A stretch of 64,000 nucleotides of DNA from Brevundimonas vesicularis (GTDB lineage Bacteria > Pseudomonadota > Alphaproteobacteria > Caulobacterales > Caulobacteraceae): positions 2,418,001-2,482,000 of the forward strand of contig NZ_CP114278.1 of NCBI RefSeq assembly GCF_027105095.1, read 5' to 3'. Of the stretch, positions 60,887-64,000 are shown in pieces (position 1 is the first letter of the stretch; the number at the start of each line of letters is the position of its first letter). The notes beneath the pieces were generated by a model. The model was not told the DNA's origin. It saw only the letters and a list, made by a program, of their open reading frames with translations, and searched no databases. The position numbers and the translations under genes are program-made.

Positions 60887-63220
60887 ATGCACCGTCAGAC
60901 CAAACTGCGCCTTCAGCTGCTGCTGGGGACCGCCCTTCTCGCCGCGCCCGTTTCCGCCTTCGCCCAGACCGCTCCGGTCCAGACCGCGCCGACGGCCGCC
61001 AGCGCCGAGCCGGCCGGTCTTGACGACATCGTCGTGACCGCCACCAAGCGGGAAACAAACCTGCAGGACACGCCGATCTCGATCTCGGTCGTCAACGCCG
61101 AAGCCCTGGCCGATCGCCACGTGCAGAGCCTGATGGACCTGGCCGACGGCAGCGTCCCCAGCCTGCGCATCGCCACCTTCGAGGCCCGTCAGTCCGCCCT
61201 GACCATCGGCATCCGCGGCATCGTGCCGAACGACGCCAACCAGCCCGCGCGTGAGCAGGGCGTCGGCGTCTATGTCGACGGCGTCTATCTGGCCCGCCAG
61301 CACGGCCTCGCCGCCGCCCTACTCGACATCGAGCGCGTCGAAGTCCTTAAGGGTCCGCAAGGCACCCTGTTCGGCCGCAACACCGAAGGCGGCGCCCTGT
61401 CGCTGGTGACCAAGAAGCCCACGGGCGTGTTCGGCATGCGCGCCATCGCCGGCGTGGGCAATCTGGAGTCCTACAACTCCGAACTGCACGTCGACTTCCC
61501 CGCCCTCGGCGACTTCGCCTTCAAGGTCGACGGAATCATTTCCGTCCAGGGTCCGGTGACCGAGAACATCCTGCCGGGCCAGACGGGCTTTGGCGAGTAT
61601 GACCGCCGCGGCCTTCGCTTCCAGACGCGCTGGACGCCGGCTGAAAACTTCACCGCCAACTTCGCGGCTGACATCAGCAAGGACAAGAACACCCCGTTCT
61701 ACAGCCAACTGCTGAACTTCAACCCGAATGGCCTGACCGTCGTGCCATTCACCTCGGCTACGGTTCCCTCGGGCAGCATTCGGGCCCTGTCGCCCTTGGT
61801 TCAGGTCGAAGGCTCCAAGCGCATGACGCAGGCCGACATCGGCGTGCCTCAGCAGTTCAGCGTCGACGACACGCGCGGCATGGACCTGCACCTGTCGTAT
61901 CGCCCGACCGACTCACTGGAAATCCGCTCGATCACGGCCTACCGCGACCTGGACGTCGAACAGTATGACAACATCGCCGGCGCGCACCGCCCGCCGGTTA
62001 CAGGCCCTAACGGCAAGTTCAGCCGCTACTCTCTGGCCGGCTTCTGGCAGCATCAGTTCAGCCAGGAACTGCAGGCCGTCGGCTCGCTGGGCGACAGCAT
62101 CGACTACGTCGGCGGCGTCTTCTACTTCAAGGAAACCGTCTCGGACGACGCATCCACGCCTTCCACGAACCAGTGGAACGCCGACGGCACGGGCTACACC
62201 ATCCTGGACCCCACCCCGACGATCCGCGGCTTCCGCTCGCTGGACCGCAAATCGACCGCCCATTCGGAATCCAAGGCCATCTACGGCCAGGCGACCTGGA
62301 CCCCGGCCAGCATGGACGCGCTGCACCTGACGGTCGGCGGGCGCTACACCTGGGACGACAAGGACGGCAAGCTGGAGGTCGTCAACAACGCCGCCACCAA
62401 CCTGACCTTCAGCTCCAAGGTCGATCGCTTCGATCCGCTGGTCACCCTGGCCTATGACGTCAGCAACAACATCAACGTCTACGGCAAGTATTCGACCGGC
62501 TACCGCGCCGGTGGCGCCTCCTCGCGCTCGCTGACCTACCGTTCGTTCGATCCCGAAGAGGTCAAGGCCTACGAAATTGGCCTGAAGAGCGACCTGTTCG
62601 ACCGTCGCGTCCGCTTCAACGCCGCCGTCTACGCCATGGACCGCACCGACAGCCAGATCGACTTCAGCCTGGTCACCGTCCAGGGCGCCTCGACCCGCAA
62701 CACGCTGGAAACGATCAACGCTCCGGGCACCACGAAAATCCGCGGCGTCGAGCTGGAAGGTCAGCTCCGGGCGACCGACAATCTGACCCTGTCGGCTTCT
62801 TACGCCTATACGGACGCCAAGGTGCCGGACACGGTCAACCCGTTCAACGGCCAGGTTCAGCAGGTCTTCATCGCCTATACGCCTGAGAACGCCGGCAGCG
62901 TCGCCGCCGACTGGAACTCGCCCTTCATGGGCGCGACCCTGAAGGCGCACATCGACGCCAACTACGCCGATGCGGCCCACAGCTTCGAGCAGTTCGCGAT
63001 CAAGGCCGACTCGTCCTTCGTCGTGAACGCCCGCGTCGCCATCGCCGACATCACGACCCGCGACGGCGGTCCGCTGCTGGAAGTGGCCCTGTGGTCGCGC
63101 AACCTGCTGGACGAGACCTACGTCTATCGCCGCGATCCGTCGAACCGGAACACCCTGGGCGACTACGGCAACTTCAACAACCCGCGCACCTTCGGCATCG
63201 AGCTGCGCGCCTCCTACTAA
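60887..63220 (+). CDS. TonB-dependent outer-membrane receptor
   Basis: This 777-aa receptor has a signal peptide (to about VSAFAQT), a plug domain starting with a TonB-box-like DDIVVTATKRETNLQDTPIS, PQGTLFGRNTEGGALSLVTK in the plug, and a beta-barrel ending in an aromatic-free RASY (GIELRASY). No sensory N-terminal STN domain is present. Substrate unknown; Caulobacterales have many such receptors for siderophores and plant sugars. It ends at a strong terminator. Confidence 0.9.
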   Translation: MHRQTKLRLQLLLGTALLAAPVSAFAQTAPVQTAPTAASAEPAGLDDIVVTATKRETNLQDTPISISVVNAEALADRHVQSLMDLADGSVPSLRIATFEARQSALTIGIRGIVPNDANQPAREQGVGVYVDGVYLARQHGLAAALLDIERVEVLKGPQGTLFGRNTEGGALSLVTKKPTGVFGMRAIAGVGNLESYNSELHVDFPALGDFAFKVDGIISVQGPVTENILPGQTGFGEYDRRGLRFQTRWTPAENFTANFAADISKDKNTPFYSQLLNFNPNGLTVVPFTSATVPSGSIRALSPLVQVEGSKRMTQADIGVPQQFSVDDTRGMDLHLSYRPTDSLEIRSITAYRDLDVEQYDNIAGAHRPPVTGPNGKFSRYSLAGFWQHQFSQELQAVGSLGDSIDYVGGVFYFKETVSDDASTPSTNQWNADGTGYTILDPTPTIRGFRSLDRKSTAHSESKAIYGQATWTPASMDALHLTVGGRYTWDDKDGKLEVVNNAATNLTFSSKVDRFDPLVTLAYDVSNNINVYGKYSTGYRAGGASSRSLTYRSFDPEEVKAYEIGLKSDLFDRRVRFNAAVYAMDRTDSQIDFSLVTVQGASTRNTLETINAPGTTKIRGVELEGQLRATDNLTLSASYAYTDAKVPDTVNPFNGQVQQVFIAYTPENAGSVAADWNSPFMGATLKAHIDANYADAAHSFEQFAIKADSSFVVNARVAIADITTRDGGPLLEVALWSRNLLDETYVYRRDPSNRNTLGDYGNFNNPRTFGIELRASY

Positions 63221-63245
63221 GCGTTCCTCCCGAACGAACGACTGG

Positions 63246-63276
63246 CCCCCTTCCGCCTTGGCGGAAGGGGGTTTTT
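63246..63276 (+). terminator. Strong terminator after TonB receptor
   Basis: A 12-bp perfect stem CCCCCTTCCGCC / GGCGGAAGGGGG with a 2-nt loop is followed by TTTTT. Confidence 0.85.
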
Positions 63277-63384
63277 CTTCGTCTGCGTGAAAGCTTTGCG
63301 ACGGCGATATGAAACTTCACCGCAGCCGTCCGGTTTTGCTGGACGACGCGACGATCTGGCGCGATGGCGGCTTTCGGAGACGCC

Positions 63385-64000
63385 ATGAGCAGCCTGATCC
63401 TGATCGCCGATGACGCCGCCGAGGGCGTCGAAATCCTGGACGCGGCCCTGCGTCGGGACGGCTTTCGCACCGTCGTCGCCGCCGATGGCCAGCAGGCGGC
63501 CGACCTGCATGCGTCGCTCAAACCCGATCTCGCCCTGCTCAGCGTCCGCTTGCCTGTGCGCGACGGCTGGGATGTGCTGGGCGAACTTCGTCGGCGCGGC
63601 GAAACGCCCGTCATCATGGTCGGCGACCGAGACGAGGCCACAGACAAACTGCAGGCGCTGCGGATCGGGGCGGACGACTATATCGCCAAGCCGTTCAATC
63701 CGGCCGAGGTCGCGGCCTCGATCCAGACCATCCTGCGACGCAGCGGCGGCGGGCGGGCCGCCAAGACACTGCGCGTCGGTCCGTTGGAGGTGCAGTTGGA
63801 AAACTATCTGGCGGCGATCCTGACGCCGTCGGGCAAGCGCCGTCTGGACCTGACCCTGACGGAGTTTCGCATTCTGGCCCACATGGCCCGCACGCCCCTG
63901 CGCGTCTTCAGCCGCAGCGAGATCATGCAAGCCTGCTTCCCCAATCAGGCGGTTCTGGAACGCACGATCGACAGCCACGTCAGCCACCTGCGCCGCAAGC
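63385..64000 (+). CDS. Response regulator with degenerate receiver (partial)
   Basis: The reading frame from ATG 63385 runs off the right edge (205 residues seen). It has a receiver domain and an OmpR-type winged helix (RLDLTLTEFRILAHMARTPL, VLERTIDSHVSHLRRK). The acidic pair (ADDAAEG, D9-D10) and the conserved Lys (YIAKPF, K102) are present, but the phospho-acceptor Asp is Ser53 (DLALLSVRLP) and the switch Thr is Gly80 (IMVGDRDE). It therefore likely works without phosphorylation. A histidine kinase gene is not visible. Confidence 0.85.
   Translation, partial: MSSLILIADDAAEGVEILDAALRRDGFRTVVAADGQQAADLHASLKPDLALLSVRLPVRDGWDVLGELRRRGETPVIMVGDRDEATDKLQALRIGADDYIAKPFNPAEVAASIQTILRRSGGGRAAKTLRVGPLEVQLENYLAAILTPSGKRRLDLTLTEFRILAHMARTPLRVFSRSEIMQACFPNQAVLERTIDSHVSHLRRK

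Overview
The window is high-GC alphaproteobacterial DNA from the order Caulobacterales, most likely Brevundimonas or a close relative. Lineage markers are PopZ between valS and a TolC/RsaF-type channel, FliX divergent from flgI, FlbY downstream of flgI, SciP directly after flgE with a CtrA box, GTTC-N7-GTTC type LexA boxes and -24/-12 (sigma54) flagellar promoters. No rRNA operon or CRISPR array was seen.

Layout. 1-11.1 kb: end of a SPOR-domain protein; a radical SAM gene behind an SOS box; rlmD-like rRNA methyltransferase; a glycine-zipper envelope protein; tlyA-valS; popZ; tolC; a degenerate Pcm-like gene; tRNA-Cys. 11.1-23.4 kb: a SpoU methyltransferase, tRNA-Asn, and an 11.4-kb integrated element inserted in the tRNA-Asn 3' end. 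A perfect 56-bp repeat (12025-12080 and 23389-23444) bounds it. It carries a tyrosine integrase and a tightly coupled leftward set of small genes, then a rightward T7-like (podovirus) tail module broken by deletions: tail tubular A and B fragments, a very large internal virion-like protein and a tailspike. An FkbM methyltransferase and a small coiled-coil-like gene lie by attR. 23.6-29.6 kb: a complete six-gene Mrp cation/proton antiporter operon with mrpA and mrpB fused. 29.7-33.4 kb: lipoprotein, LOG-family enzyme, small secreted protein, gltX, dksA. 33.6-37.7 kb: fliX, flgI, flgJ-like rod-binding gene, flbY, EAL protein. 37.7-43.6 kb: ABC-F ATPase, lipoprotein, truncated hemoglobin, uvrA with an SOS box. 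43.5-48.0 kb: membrane protein and a four-gene Mla/MCE lipid transporter. 48.2-51.0 kb: a radical SAM repair-type gene plus a DUF4130-UdgX fusion behind an SOS box. 51.0-59.5 kb: flgL, flgK, fliK-like, flgD, flgE, sciP. 59.5-64 kb: mnmA, a TonB-dependent receptor and a partial response regulator whose receiver has lost its phospho-acceptor Asp.

How it fits together. Two themes stand out. First, three separate LexA-type boxes sit immediately upstream of uvrA and of two different radical SAM genes, one of which forms an operon with a UdgX fusion; this points to a DNA-damage-induced group in which radical SAM chemistry may contribute to repair. Second, late flagellar genes lie behind -24/-12 promoters, with two near-identical divergent copies between flgK and fliK, and end at the CtrA antagonist sciP, tying flagellum assembly to cell-cycle control. 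The integrated element is a decayed temperate podovirus that retains its receptor-binding tailspike and a sugar- or lipid-type methyltransferase gene.

Functions are assigned by reading motifs in the translations; no database search was run.
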